Shown here: positions 16,262 through 28,102 of the stretch, in pieces
How positions within the stretch are numbered: position 1 is the first letter of the stretch
How the letters are laid out: every line of letters starts with the position of its first letter
NCBI GenBank assembly: GCA_017871115.1
Contig: JAFCIZ010000001.1
Coordinates: 1 to 64,000, forward strand
DNA from: Cunninghamella blakesleeana
Lineage: Eukaryota; Mucoromycota; Mucoromycetes; Mucorales; Cunninghamellaceae
Length of the DNA: 64,000 nucleotides
Direction: 5' to 3'
Translations under genes and position numbers: made by a program
The notes under the pieces: model-generated
Database searches by the model: none
The model's input: only the letters and a program-made list of their open reading frames with translations
Told to the model about the DNA's origin: nothing

Positions 16262-19200
16262 CTTCTTACAAGTAAATACAGGAGATTCCAAAAGTTGTAC
16301 TAGTTTATCAATTTGAATTAACATATTTACAGTGATTTCCAATTCAGCACTAAACGATAATAATAATAATAAAAAAAGTTAAATAATGATATGATTAAAG
16401 TATCTAAAATTACCCAGCTTAATATATATATATCTTACAATACTTGAAGCATGTTGGCAGCATGTTCATATACTTGAGCTAAAAGGCATAGAGAAAAAGT
16501 GGCTACGGCATTATGACACCATGATTTATACAAAGCAATAAAGAGTCGTTGTCCATCTTTATGATCCAAGTTTCTTAACCGTTTTCTTAAATCAGATAAT
16601 TCAGAAGCTGTGATCAAAATAATATTCAAATTTTGTACCATAATACTGGCAAATTCCAAATCCTATTAAAAATTATTAGTAAATGTTTTTTTTTTAAAAT
16701 TTTATTTTTTATTTGATTTATTATCAATGTTAATTTATTTGTTTGTTTATTTATTTGTTTATTTTTTTAAGATTTACTTCATCCATTTCCAAAATATCGG
16801 CAATTGTAATATATATTCTTTCAGGATCTAAAGAGAGGCATAATTGTCGAATGATCAAACTTCCTCTTGTTTCCAATAATTTTCTATCCGTACTAAATAA
16901 TAAAAGTAAATTGGTCATAAAGTGTCTGAAATATTCATGATCTGAGTAACTTGAAATTTGTGCCAGGAGTTGTAAATCGCGTCTAACTACTTCTTCTGAA
17001 GAATCGGATAACGTTTTTAATAAAGCAGGGAAAGTACCGTCATCGGATACCAAAATCTAAGCATAATATTCATATATATATATATTAGTAAATAAAATAA
17101 TATAAAAACGTAGTTCCTTTTCTCTCTTCTTTAATGTACTTTATATATATATTTGGTATATTATTTTCATATGTAAATAAATATTTATATATACCTTATT
17201 TGGAGCCTTTTTATGTAACATTAATAGCCATTCTAAACTTGCTACACGTGTTTCTTCGTGTTCATTTAAAAATTGTAAACGTAGGTTAGCTAATGTTGCT
17301 TGATAATCAAAAGGCTCGGGTAAATGATTAACTTCATGATCCACATTCACGCTTGTTCCTCTTTCTTCATCTTCCGAAGATTGAAAAGTAGTGGGTGTTG
17401 AAGATTGAATACGATACTGTTGTTGCTGCTGCTGAATATTTTCATCATGTATTGATATATGATCATCATTTCCATTTTTTAAATGAGTACTATGTGTTGT
17501 ACTTGTCGTTGATGTTAAAGGAGCTTCGAGTACTAATTTTTGAAGACTTTGGTTGGTTGCAATAGCAATTTCATGAATGATGGGTACAGGGTGGGCTAAA
17601 GAAGGGAGGACAGCCTTTATAATTTCAGGTGTAAACTGAATAATTACTTTTTTAGCAATGATGGTGAATTCATTAATCCACTCTAATGCTGTACGTTGAA
17701 TATCTTCGTCGGGTGATGAAAGATGAGGTACTAAAATTTCAACGATTCTTGCATATTGAACAACAATCCCTTGTCCCGGTATGTAAGTTCCCTTACCTTG
17801 ACCATCATTTTCATTATAAATAATAGTTGTATTACTAGCTTCTGTTAGTTCAGATTCTACTACTTTTTCATTTTGCATGCTGATTTTGGTATCATTATTG
17901 TCATTATTATGTTCGCTGAATTCTTGATTGAAATCCTTATCATTTACAGTAGATCCTCTTTGATCAGCTGCTGTTGCTGTTATTACTTCAGGCGATATAG
18001 TTGCTGAAGAGGAGTTAGTTACTGATACATTGGTGTTTGTATTAGTAGTAGAAGAAGGAAGAGCAGATGAATTTGTTGTAATAACATCTAAAGGTGATAT
18101 AGTGTCATTATCAGGAGAAGCATTCACAGTAGATGGTATTAACTCTGCTGTTGAATGAGTTAGGCTAATATCATTTAAATTTTTATTCACTTCTTCAATT
18201 TCCGCCGCTTGAGCAGCTTGACGTATTTCATGTAAAAAATCATCTAATAAATCTCTAGTAGAAGTGCGTACATCATTACTTGGGTCATTTAAACACTGGA
18301 TCAAGCCATCCAGAAACTCAGGAAGAAAGGAGACAAGCTCTAAATCAGGAATAGAGTCAAGGGTTCCGATCCAAGAAACTAAATATTGACGAGCATTTGA
18401 ATTTCGTACGTATATACGTTGACTAAGTAATGGTATAAATCGAGGTAGAGAGAATGCTGTATTACGTGGTAAAGATGATGGTGTTGGTAGTTCTTTATCA
18501 TCACCTTCTTGAGAGTTTAGTGGTTGTTGAAATGGTGATACATAGGTTGTTGATAATTCAGAAACAATATCTTTAATCAAACGATCCAAGAGTTCAGCAC
18601 CACCTTTTACTGTTACTTCTGAGTCTGCTGATAACTATAATAATTAACCAAATAGAAAAAAAAGATAAAATAAAATATAAATTAGTATATCATTGTTCCA
18701 TTTAACATTATTATTGTTATCTAGTCCTATTTATTTTATTTTATAACTTTTTTTTTCTTTACCTTGCATAAAGCATCAAATATACTGTTAAAAAACCTTA
18801 ACACTTCACCTTTAGCTACCTTGGCGATGTTATACATACTTTCACATGCATAATATCGTACTTTTTGATCCTGATTGCTAAAACATGACAGTATAGGTGG
18901 TACAATAATATCAAGATATCTATCAACTGACTATAAATAAAAGAAACAATAACAACAACAAAAAGAAAGAAATGAGTATTTCGTTATCGCTATAAAAAAG
19001 AGTAACAAAAGATATATAGTGTATTATTACAGGTCCAAGAGCAATAGCAGTAGCAGCTAAACCAATTAAACCACCATATCGAGCGTTAGAATTATTTGAA
19101 TAAACAAAATCTTGAACTAGAGCATCTATAATTTCTGTTATACGTTCGGGTGTATTTTCATTTTCACGTACAAGTCTATAACAATAAATATATACAGAAA

Positions 19201-19369
19201 AATAAATAAAAATATATCTCTTAGTTTTATTCCTTATTGAGTGTTTCATATTATTAAATACGTATTTTTTTTTTTACTTTTCAATCTCTAACGCAGCTGC
19301 TTTTCTTCGATCATAAATCTTATCTGTAAGGCCTCTTATTAAAGGTTGAGCAAATATACTAGTTTCCAT
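15170..19369 (-). CDS. VAC14: VAC14, scaffold of the PIKfyve/Fab1 complex
   Basis: A HEAT-repeat scaffold that joins the PI3P 5-kinase Fab1 and the phosphatase Fig4 on vacuole/endosome membranes to control PI(3,5)P2. ATG at 19369 gives [20 protein letters not shown] and [12 protein letters not shown], the Vac14 N-terminus. Next come [17 protein letters not shown] and [16 protein letters not shown]. The Fab1-binding region reads [20 protein letters not shown] and [20 protein letters not shown]. The Fig4-binding half holds [38 protein letters not shown] and [20 protein letters not shown]. Between the two halves is a Ser/Thr/Asn-rich insert (about 17780-18240) and a short polyQ near 17420. The C-terminus (15170-15410) is a low-complexity N/S/G tail ending AGRKIRKA. 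Confidence 0.93.
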
Positions 19370-19692
19370 AATTTAATAAATGAATAATAATACTTATATA
19401 TATATATAATGTATATATATATAAATATATAAAACGAAACGGAAAGGAAAGTGAAGAGAAAAAGAGGAGAAAAATAAGTTTTATAAAAAATTCTGGCGGA
19501 CATTTAAAACGTTTATTTTATTTATTTTTGGAAAGTAATAATATTAAAAAAAATCAATATTTAAATCATATATCAGTATTTTTTATATATATAAAAAAAA
19601 AATAGTAAATTGAAGATTGTATTTCAAATCAAGTTTTTTATACTACAATCAACTTGAGAAATGATAAAAATAATATATATTTGCATATATAT
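19370..19692. other. Intergenic region between SUB2 stop and VAC14 start
   Basis: A 323-bp spacer between two minus-strand genes: the VAC14 promoter/5' leader and the SUB2 3' end. It has (TA)n near 19396-19428 and homopolymers; nothing else recognised. Confidence 0.5.
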
Positions 19693-21135
19693 TTAAGAGG
19701 TGACATTGAAGGAGTTAATATCAATATCATCAGTAAGAGGATTGATATTAATTTCAAAACGACTTTGTACATCATTTAAAACAGTAGTATCAGCTTCATT
19801 GGAAACAAAAGTAATACCTAAACCTTTAGTACCGAAACGACCAGCACGACCTACACGATGTAAATAACTGTCGGCGCTATCAGGCATATCATAATTAATT
19901 ACAATATTTACACGTTCAATATCAATACCACGACCAAAAATATCAGTAGCAACCATAATACGTTTTTCAAAGTCCTTGAATGATCTATAACGTTTAATAC
20001 GTTCTTCTTGACTCATTTGAGAATGAATACAGATACTTGGGAAGTTACAATCAGATAAAATACGATTAAGTTCATTAGCACGAGCAACAGATTTCACAAA
20101 AATACATACTTGATTGAATTCTATTGTATCTAATAAATCATTTAATTTTCTATTCTTTTCGCGTTCTTCTAATTTGATATAGAATTGTTGTAAACCATGG
20201 AGAGTTAATTTAGCTTCATCATCCACATAGATTTCAAGAGGGTTCTGCATGAATTTTTTACAAACAGGACGAGTTTCTTTAGCAAGTGTAGCTGAAAACA
20301 TCATGACTTGCTTATGATGAGGGGTAGCACGGAAAATATCTTGTACATCACGACGCATATCTAATTGTTCCAACATTTTATCACATTCATCCAATATAAA
20401 GTGCTTAACATTGTTTAATTTCAAATGCTTTTCACGCACTAAAGCCAATACACGACCAGGAGTACCTACAAGAAGATGAGGGCATTTTGATTTATCTTTA
20501 AGGATTTCAACATCTTTGTTAATATTCACACCACCATAGAACACTTCAGTACGAATATCAGGAAGATATTTACTAAATCTAGCATATTCATTCTTGATTT
20601 GGAAAGCTAATTCACGTGTATGGCAAAGGACAACTACGGATACTTCGCCATCTACAGGTTCAATTTGTTGTAAAGTAGCAAGGACAAATACAGCTGTTTT
20701 ACCCATACCAGATTTAGCTTGACAAAGAACATCCATACCAAGAATGGATTGAGGAATACATTCTTGTTGAACTGTAATAGAAAAGAAAGAAAAATAAAGA
20801 GGATGGAAAATTAATTACACATCATTTATTATTATTCATTAATATTTACTAATTAATTTTTTTTTATTTTCCAAATAAAAATTAAAACAGTATATATTAC
20901 CTTCAGAAGGGTGTTCAAAACCACAATCTACAATACTTCTTAAAAGTTCAGGCTTAAGTAAGAAATCACGGAAACCAGTAGAATGAATACCGACATAGGA
21001 ACCTTTTTTATCTTTTTTATCTTCGTCTTCTACAAGTCCATCACTAACTTCGGAACCTTTTACGGTATCTTGTTGAAGTGTTTGATCATCTTCTTCATAG
21101 TCAATAAGAATGTCGTTATGGTCAGCTGCAGACAT
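19693..21135 (-). CDS. SUB2: DEAD-box helicase SUB2/UAP56 (splicing, mRNA export)
   Basis: An ATP-dependent RNA helicase of the spliceosome and TREX complex. Two exons, 21135-20901 and 20771-19693, encode 437 residues, close to the family's usual length. The acidic N-terminus ([17 protein letters not shown]) and [18 protein letters not shown] are UAP56-type. Motifs run in order: Q-motif region [20 protein letters not shown], motif I SGMGKT, Ia [10 protein letters not shown], motif II as DECD (the UAP56 form of DEAD), motif III SAT, then [12 protein letters not shown] and [13 protein letters not shown]. The intron sits in codon V of SEVQQE. No missing key residue is seen. Confidence 0.98.
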
Positions 21136-21211
21136 TTTGATTCTGTTGTTTATATTCGAGAAAAAAAAGATGAATGTAAGTATAAATAAAACACACCGAT
21201 AATAATTATAA

Positions 21212-21242
<31 letters not shown>

Positions 21243-22195
21243 GATTATAAAATAGGGGGGAATGATAGTGAAAGTAAGAGAGATATAGAGTTATATGAAT
21301 ATTTAATTATAAAAAAAAAATAAAAGCTGTAAACAGGTCGTATATACGTATTATCAATTGACTTTAAATCCCGCTTGAATGGAAAATTTTTTTGTTGTAA
21401 ACAATGTAATTCAATGATCATCCACGCGTCTTATTTTTTAATAAGTGATCCAGTTACATCCATAAAACCATAATAAGCCATATTCAATATAATTATATAC
21501 AAATATATTCATATAGATATATTATGTATAATAATATAGTAAAATAAGGAATGTAAACCAATATATCCCATATATTCAAAAATTAATACATCATCTTGTT
21601 TTAATAATAAGCCAAGATGGTATATGAATTTATCCAAGAATAATCCAATAGTTGAATCCAAATAATGGTTAAATATAACAATATACACACATATATTTAT
21701 ATATATATATATATATACGGAGATTTTTTTAACACCAAAAGACCAGTATTAACCAAAGATAAATGAAATATGTATAGAGAGAGAGAGTATGGTTCACCAT
21801 TGAATCACAAAAAAATAGTAAAATAATAATAATAAACGTAGTGTAAAGGACTTCAAGTAGAATTGCCGTCATTGAACGTATATAAATAAAGTATAATTGA
21901 TGTATATATTATAATCCCCCCTTCATAATAAAAAGTTGACATACCTAGGTATATTTCAGAGTTGAGCTTTTGGGCAAAGATGTAAAAATAAAAGAAAAAG
22001 AATAAAATATATTCAAGTAAAAAATAAAAAAATAATTGGAAAAAGGGAGAAAATACAAAAATAAATAAACAAATATAATTTATAGTGACTTTTTGCAAAA
22101 ATCATTTTTAAACCCAGAATTTTTTACACCCATATAAAAATGTAAAAAAATTGCCCTTTTCTTTTTCTTTTCCTTCACTTTTTTCCATACATAAT
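21136..22195. promoter_or_regulatory. Divergent intergenic region, SUB2 / D-amino-acid oxidase
   Basis: About 1.06 kb between outward-facing starts. It is AT-rich with (TA)n near 21220-21241 and a short GA run at 21777-21787. No plausible ORF or RNA gene. Both promoters lie here by position. Confidence 0.5.
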
Positions 22196-23865
22196 ATGCC
22201 TTTTAAAAACGTTGTTGTTTTAGGTACATATACAATATTGATCTTTTTTTTTCATATTAGAATTAAAAAAATGAATTGATAGTATTTAATATAAATAACA
22301 TCATTTAGGTGGAGGCGTTACAGGTCTCACTACTGGTATTACACTATTACAAAACGGTGCTCAACATGTCACAATAACAGCAAAACATCTCCCAGGTGAC
22401 ATTAATACAGAATATACTTCACCTTGGGCTGGTGCATCTATTCTTAGTTTTGCCTCTTCAAATGATAAACGTCTTCAAGGTAATAACAAAAATATATAAT
22501 TGCGTGAAAAAAGAAAGAAAAAAGATTATAGCTACGAGAAAAAAAAGAAAAATAGTGTAATATATAGTATTTCATTTAAATATTTATATATGCATACTCT
22601 TTTTCTTTTTTTTTTTTCTTATTTGAATATATATAGATATCGACCGCTATACTTTAAAGGAGTTTAAGCGTATAGCTACCCAAGTACCTGAAGCCGGCGT
22701 TAGTTATTGCCCTGGTTATCAATATTTTAAAGCAGAAGATCAATTTGGTGAAGATAGTTACTGGGTTCGTGATCTTTATCAAGAGGTAATTTTGTTATTT
22801 ATTTATTTTATAAAAAAAAGGATTCATTATAAAAGAAATAATATAGTAGCAATTTTTTCTTGTATAAATTTATTTGATTATTAGTATCAAAAACTTTCAA
22901 AAGAGGAATTACCAAAGGGTTGCGTTGGAGGTTATAGGTTTGTATCTTGTAAGTTACTGAAAAAAGAAATTATTTCTCACGGATTATTAAGTTTTATGAC
23001 TCAAGATTGATAATAACAAGATTTATAAAACCTTATCTCATTGGTTTTTTTTTTTTTTTTTTTTTTTTTTTTGGGGTCTAATTTTTTTAAACTTTTTTTA
23101 GTTACGGCTAATGTACCTCAATATCTTGGTTGGTTAGTAACAAAGTTTCAATCCTTGGGTGGAAAAATCGAAAGAAATAGCTTTGATAGCTTACAATCAG
23201 TCATTGAACATTATAAAGAATGTGATACTTTAATCAACTGTACCGGATTAGGTAGTTATTATTTAAAAGATGTTCAAGATCATACCATGTACCCAGTTCG
23301 TGGCCAAACAATTGTGGTTAGGGCTCCTCATGTGAAATGGCAACTTTATGAAGATGTAGGCCCTACCGAAAAATTCTGTACTTATATTATCCCTCGAGGT
23401 GATGGTACGGTGATCTGTGGTGGTACAATGGATACGGAAAATAAAAATACTCAACCTGAACCTGAATTGACTAAAAAAATCTTGGACAATTGTTACAAGC
23501 TTTTCCCTTATATAACTCATGGTAATGGCCCCGATGCTTTCGATGTTGTATCTGTTAATGTTGGTTTCCGTCCTGGTAGAAAAGACGGTATTCGTTTAGA
23601 AAAGGAAATTAAGAGTAAGTTGATAAATATAAAAAAAAATTGAAAATAACTATATATATATATATATATTAAGAATAATAATATTGAAGCTAATAAACTA
23701 ACTTGAAATTTTTATTCTTCACTTACTACTAAAGGTCGCTCAAATGGTGAAAAAGTACAAATTGTTCATAACTATGGCCATTCTTCCCATGGTTATCAAT
23801 CTAGTTGGGGTTCAAGTGAAGTTGTAGTAAGACTTTTAAAGGATCATCGTTTTTCTAAATTATAA
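22196..23865 (+). CDS. D-amino-acid oxidase family, peroxisomal
   Basis: An FAD-dependent oxidase of D-amino acids, giving the keto acid, ammonia and hydrogen peroxide. Exons 22196-22223, 22309-22479, 22637-22785, 22885-22948, 23102-23614 and 23735-23865 give 351 residues, the usual DAO length. The N-terminal dinucleotide fold reads VVVLGGGVTGLTTG, split by intron 1. Further family signatures are INCTGLGS, MYPVRGQTIVVRAP, NVGFRPGRKDGIRLE (substrate-carboxylate arginine region) and HNYGHSSHGYQSSWG. The protein ends FSKL, so the last three residues are a canonical PTS1 peroxisome signal. Whether it prefers neutral D-amino acids or D-aspartate cannot be read from this. Confidence 0.94.
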
Positions 23866-24547
23866 TTTGCTTAATTTATGCTATCCAATGTAATGTATGT
23901 CTATCATTGTAATATTATTGTTATATTATATCAAGAAAAAAAAATAAAAATTCAGTTTGTATTTGTCAAATTAATAACCATATGTATATATTTTTTTCTG
24001 GATGGATGAGTTATATTAAGACTAGTATGCACTTAATTTTCTTTTTCTTTTTTGATAGATGATAAAGTCATAATACTTAGTTTTGTTCAACTTCTGTGAC
24101 GCATGAAACAAAGAGTTATTATGCACTTTTTAAAAATAAGAATTTGTGTTACTGTAAATTAAGGGTGATACGAGCAATTCTACATAGCCAATATAAATAG
24201 ACATTTTTATTCTATTAAAAAAAACCGAGGATTGAATAAATAAAAGAAATAATAAACCTTAATCAGGATTATTTGCGAAAACCACTTTAGTATTTTAATA
24301 AAAGTATCATATAAAGTTTTTCTGATATTATTTCTACCAAGCGTTTATTATGTCCACTCTATTAAGATATTTACCAATTCATTCACAGACGTTAAGCTAT
24401 CAATTTTAACCTTTTTTTAAAAAAAAGTCTATACCATTATTTAAATTATTCTATACATATATATAATGTATTGGTTAACTATAGGTATTTATTTTTTAAT
24501 TGGTGTACTAAATCTATTCCTAGAGAGAGATTATGAGAGGGGTTTTT

Positions 24548-24552
<5 letters not shown>

Positions 24553-24588
<36 letters not shown>
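24553..24588. repeat. A36 homopolymer
   Basis: An uninterrupted run of 36 A at the edge of the tandem-triplication region, preceded by 'ggttttttttgt'. No target-site duplication or ORF beside it suggests a retroposon tail. Confidence 0.9.
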
Positions 24589-24590
<2 letters not shown>

Positions 24591-25320
24591 GAATAACTAA
24601 TGGATCACTAATGTTAAGTATGTATACCTTCATATATTTACAATGTTATTCATCGGATATAAATTATTTTTACTCCGAACTCAGCTTGATCCCCGATATT
24701 GTATATTTTGACCAATAAATAGTTCGCCATCTTTTATATAAAATTAACCTCACTTCTTTAATTGGTTACCAATATCTGAGAAGATTTACATAAAACAAAT
24801 ATAGGCTGACAGCGAAAAAAAAATCCATCGACAGGATTTTATTAAAGGTATATAAAATATGATATTTCTAAAATAAAAAATAAAACAATTACCTGATTGT
24901 TTATTTAACCAACGATTTATAACTGTTTTTGAATCAGCTAATAGATAATTTCAAAACATTACTCTGTGTTTATTGAGGTAAAAAACAAACGTGTGTACAA
25001 AAGTATATTTTCTACCAATACCAAAAAGAATAATAAAATTCATTAGAGTTTTCTGAATTTAGAAGGAAAAGACGGTAACACAATATTAATGAAAAAATAG
25101 TTTTCAAGGTCTATTTATTTATTTTTTTCTAAAAACTATTTAACTTTGGTTTTTTTTAAAAAAAAAAAAAAAATAAAGAGAGAGAGAGAAAGAAAGAAAA
25201 TAAATTATTCAAAAGGAAAAGAAAAGATAGAAAAATAAAAATAATCGAACATTAGATATTTTTTTTAAAAAAATAAATAAATATTATAATGCTACATAAT
25301 TGAAGATTCAAAATACAAAT

Positions 25321-25440
25321 AAAGTTGAAATTTGACTTTCACATTCTTAATGCAACTTCGAGGTACCATGATTTTTTTTTTCTACAATTTCCTTTTTTTA
25401 AAAACAAGAAAAAAAAAGAATATAAACGATAAATTTTTAT
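25321..25440 (+). promoter_or_regulatory. Conserved promoter block, secreted-protein copy 1
   Basis: A block shared with the other two copies: 'tttgactttc', then 'taatgcaa' and 'ggtacc', a T-rich tract, 'caatttcctttttt', and a TATA-like 'tataaacgat' at 25421, 89 bp before the ATG. Order and spacing are preserved between copies while nearby DNA drifts, which suggests function. Confidence 0.5.
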
Positions 25441-25509
25441 AATTTATATTTATACTTTTCTTTTATTAATATTTTATATTTTTTAAAAAAAAACTAAAAT
25501 TAAAGAACA

Positions 25510-25968
25510 ATGATTTCCAAATTACATAATGTATTTATTTTACTAGTAGTATTATTATCTTTAGAACAAGTCTTTGGTTATTCTAATGTGACAGTATCTA
25601 CAGGTGAAAATTATAATGGACCATCCTATTACTGCGAAGTTACTAAATATCAACTATGTCATAGAATGGAACCTATGACTACATCAATGGCTTCTATTAG
25701 TTCCGCTATTTACGGTCATAAAGATAATAATGTAACTGAGATTAGTATTACTTTTTATACCGGCAATACTTGTGATGGTGAGTGGTTTAGACAAACTGGT
25801 TATATAAATAGTGGTAGAGAATGGAAGATCCCTAGTTTTGGAATCTATAATGGTCAAATTAATAGTTTTAAGATCGCTAATTTTTTAACTTCAAACGATA
25901 ACAGTGGCGCTACCCAACAACCTCCTGATAGAAAATATCAAGTTGCCAAATGTAAATTAATTCGTTAA
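25510..25968 (+). CDS. Small secreted four-Cys protein, copy 1 of 3 (beta/gamma-crystallin-like?)
   Basis: Single exon, 152 residues. Residues 1-23 (ending LSLEQVFG) are a clear signal peptide with a hydrophobic core, so the protein should be secreted. The mature part is about 129 residues with four cysteines shared by all three copies: the pair in YYCEVTKYQLCHR, one in GNTCDGEW, one near the end in AKCKLIR. Fixed motifs are ISSAI, ITFYTGNTCDGEWFR, FGIYNG, INSFKI and QQPPD. The pattern of an aromatic/Gly-rich strand, 'SSA', and 'FYTG..C.G.W' resembles beta/gamma-crystallin-type Greek-key domains or related secreted inhibitors. That is inference, and no family is assigned. NVT and NNVT are possible N-glycosylation sites. 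Confidence 0.88.
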   Translation: MISKLHNVFILLVVLLSLEQVFGYSNVTVSTGENYNGPSYYCEVTKYQLCHRMEPMTTSMASISSAIYGHKDNNVTEISITFYTGNTCDGEWFRQTGYINSGREWKIPSFGIYNGQINSFKIANFLTSNDNSGATQQPPDRKYQVAKCKLIR

Positions 25969-27625
25969 TTATAGTAAAATATTATTATTATTTTCTATAT
26001 ACATACAAATGCTTATTATTAAATAAAATAAAATAAAATGTATTTTTTACTTGTATAAAATTTTTTTATTTATATTTATTTACCAATAGTAAAAGAAATG
26101 TATTACTCGACTTATATTTATTTTGAAAATTGTTATAAAAAAACCAAATAAAATTAAATAATACGTACTAATATAATAATAGATTAACAAAAATTGATTA
26201 AATGTATAGATAAGTATCAACGTATATCACCAATAGATATTATTTATTTCTAAAGATCTTCTATTTATATTTTTTAGTCATATTTATTTTTTGTTTTGAA
26301 AATATTTCGTTTTCGTATTATAATACCATGCCACCAACGCCATTTATTTATTTATTTTAATTCACAAGTAAATCTTGAGCTACAATTTGTATAAAAATTA
26401 ACCACTATCAATAGCCTTTTTTTTTTTTTTGCTATGAATGTATTTTTTAAAACTACTCTATTATTCCTATTATTTATATATATATATATATATATATAGA
26501 TGCATATATATATTTGTAAAACCTATAATCTATTATTGGAAAGAAATCATGGATGCAGAAAAATGAAAAAAAAACCTTAAAATGGAAATATATAGTAACT
26601 TGAAAATGTACTTGTTTTGTTTTTCATATTGATAATGCTTGAATACGAAAGATCAATTTAATCGATGTATTGATTTATTTGCTTCAAAATAGTGAATAAT
26701 GAATAATCTCTTAACTATATATATATTTAATCAATGCACGTTCAGGTCTATATTAGAAACAAATATATTTGTTTTCCCAAAATCATTCATTACACTCTTT
26801 TTAATATATATATATATATGTATGTATATTTATACTAACCAATTATAATTCTTCTCAATTTGTATAATAAATAGAATCCCCAATTTAATTGGTAAATTTG
26901 TTTTTTTACATAATTAATTTTTTAAAAAAATAAAAATAAGCTGATAATGAAAAATAGAATAAAATACGATAATCCATTGACAGGATTATTATTTAATATA
27001 TATATATATAAAATAAAATGTTTCTAAAATTAAAAATAAATTGATTATCTGATTGTCTACTTACCTATGAATTTAAACCAGTTTTCGAATTAATTAATAG
27101 ATACTTTCAAAAACACTATTGTATATTTATTGAAGGAAAAAAAAATTGTACGTACAAAAATGTTTTCTGAATCAAGATCAAAAAAAAAAAAAAAAAAAAA
27201 AAAAATCCATTAGAATCTTTTAAATTTAAAAGACGGTAACACAATATTAATGAAAAAAGAATTTTCGAGGTCTACTTGTTTTCTTTTTTTTTCTAAATAC
27301 TATGTTGCCTTATTTTTAAAAAATAATAGTGTTTATTGAAAATAAAAAAAAAATAGATAATAAAAATAGTTAAGTATATAATATTTTTTTTTAAAAAAAT
27401 GAGTTTCAGAGCAGTACTTGAGTGAAGTGTCAAAATCAAATAAAGTTGGAATTTGACTTTAATGTTTTTAATGCAAGTTTAAAGTACCGTCGTTTTTTTT
27501 TTTACAATTTCCTTTTTTAAAAATAATAATAAAAAAAAGGTATATAATCGATAACTTTTTATAATTTATATTTTATTCTTTTCTTTTATTATTATTTTTT
27601 ATTCTTTTCAAAAACTAAAAAAAAA
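25969..27625. other. Intergenic flank between secreted-protein copies 1 and 2
   Basis: No gene seen. It holds the 3' flank of copy 1 and the diverged upstream unit of copy 2, including (TA)n near 26476-26499 and an A-run at 27180-27205. Similarity to the 28.1-29.75 kb interval supports the tandem-unit interpretation. Confidence 0.6.
27437..27560 (+). promoter_or_regulatory. Conserved promoter block, secreted-protein copy 2
   Basis: Matches the copy-1 block: 'aatttgacttt', 'taatgcaagtt', 'agtaccg', a T-tract, 'caatttccttttt', then TATA-like 'tatataatcg' at 27541, 85 bp before the ATG. Confidence 0.5.
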
Positions 27626-28102
27626 ATGATATCCAAATTACACAGTGTGTTCATTTTACTAGTGGTATTATTGTCATTAGAACAAGTCTTTGGCTATGAA
27701 TATTCCAACATGACAGTGATTTTAAATAAAGATTTTAAAGGAATGTCTTTTCAATGTGATGCTGTTGAATATCAACGTTGTCATAGAATGGAACCTATCT
27801 CTTCATCAATATACGATATCAGCTCTGCAATTTTTACACATAAAGATTCAATTGTAAAAGATGTTAGTGTTACCTTTTATACCGGTCATTCTTGTGACGG
27901 TCATTGGATTAGAAAATCTGGATCTATGAAAAATGGTCAATCATGGAAGTGGTCTAACTTTGGTGAATATAATCGTAATATCAACAGTTTTAAGATTGAT
28001 AATTTTAAAACTTCGACCGGTAATAGTGGCTCTAGCCAACAACCCCCTGATACCAATCCATCACCCTATATCGCATACTGTAGAGCAATTCGTTACATGT
28101 AA
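27626..28102 (+). CDS. Small secreted four-Cys protein, copy 2 of 3
   Basis: Single exon, 158 residues, clearly paralogous to the genes at 25510 and 29756. The signal peptide is almost identical to that of copy 1 (ends LSLEQVFG). The mature protein keeps the four cysteines (FQCDAVEYQRCHR, HSCDGHW, AYCRAIR), ISSAI, VTFYTG, INSFKI and QQPPD. It differs by an extra YE at the mature N-terminus, W/I substitutions (GHWIRKSG), FGEYNRN for FGIYNGQ, and a longer C-terminus ending RYM. The signal peptide changes less than the mature region, as often seen in secreted families under diversifying pressure; this was judged by eye and no substitution ratio was computed. Confidence 0.88.
   Translation: MISKLHSVFILLVVLLSLEQVFGYEYSNMTVILNKDFKGMSFQCDAVEYQRCHRMEPISSSIYDISSAIFTHKDSIVKDVSVTFYTGHSCDGHWIRKSGSMKNGQSWKWSNFGEYNRNINSFKIDNFKTSTGNSGSSQQPPDTNPSPYIAYCRAIRYM

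Larger units (their letters stand above)
23866..25509. other. Intergenic region and 5' flank of the first secreted-protein copy
   Basis: No gene seen. It holds an A36 run at 24553-24588 and a T/A-tract junction near 25148-25170. From about 24590 on, the sequence is recognisably related to the upstream flanks of the next two copies. Examples are a 'ccatcgacaggatttta' block near 24823-24842 and 'gacggtaacacaatattaat' near 25071-25090. It is the left part of a tandem unit. Confidence 0.6.

Noticed and set aside
24553..24588. A36 run as the tail of a retroposed gene
   Set aside because: No coding remnant upstream, no target-site duplication; long homopolymers are common throughout the window.
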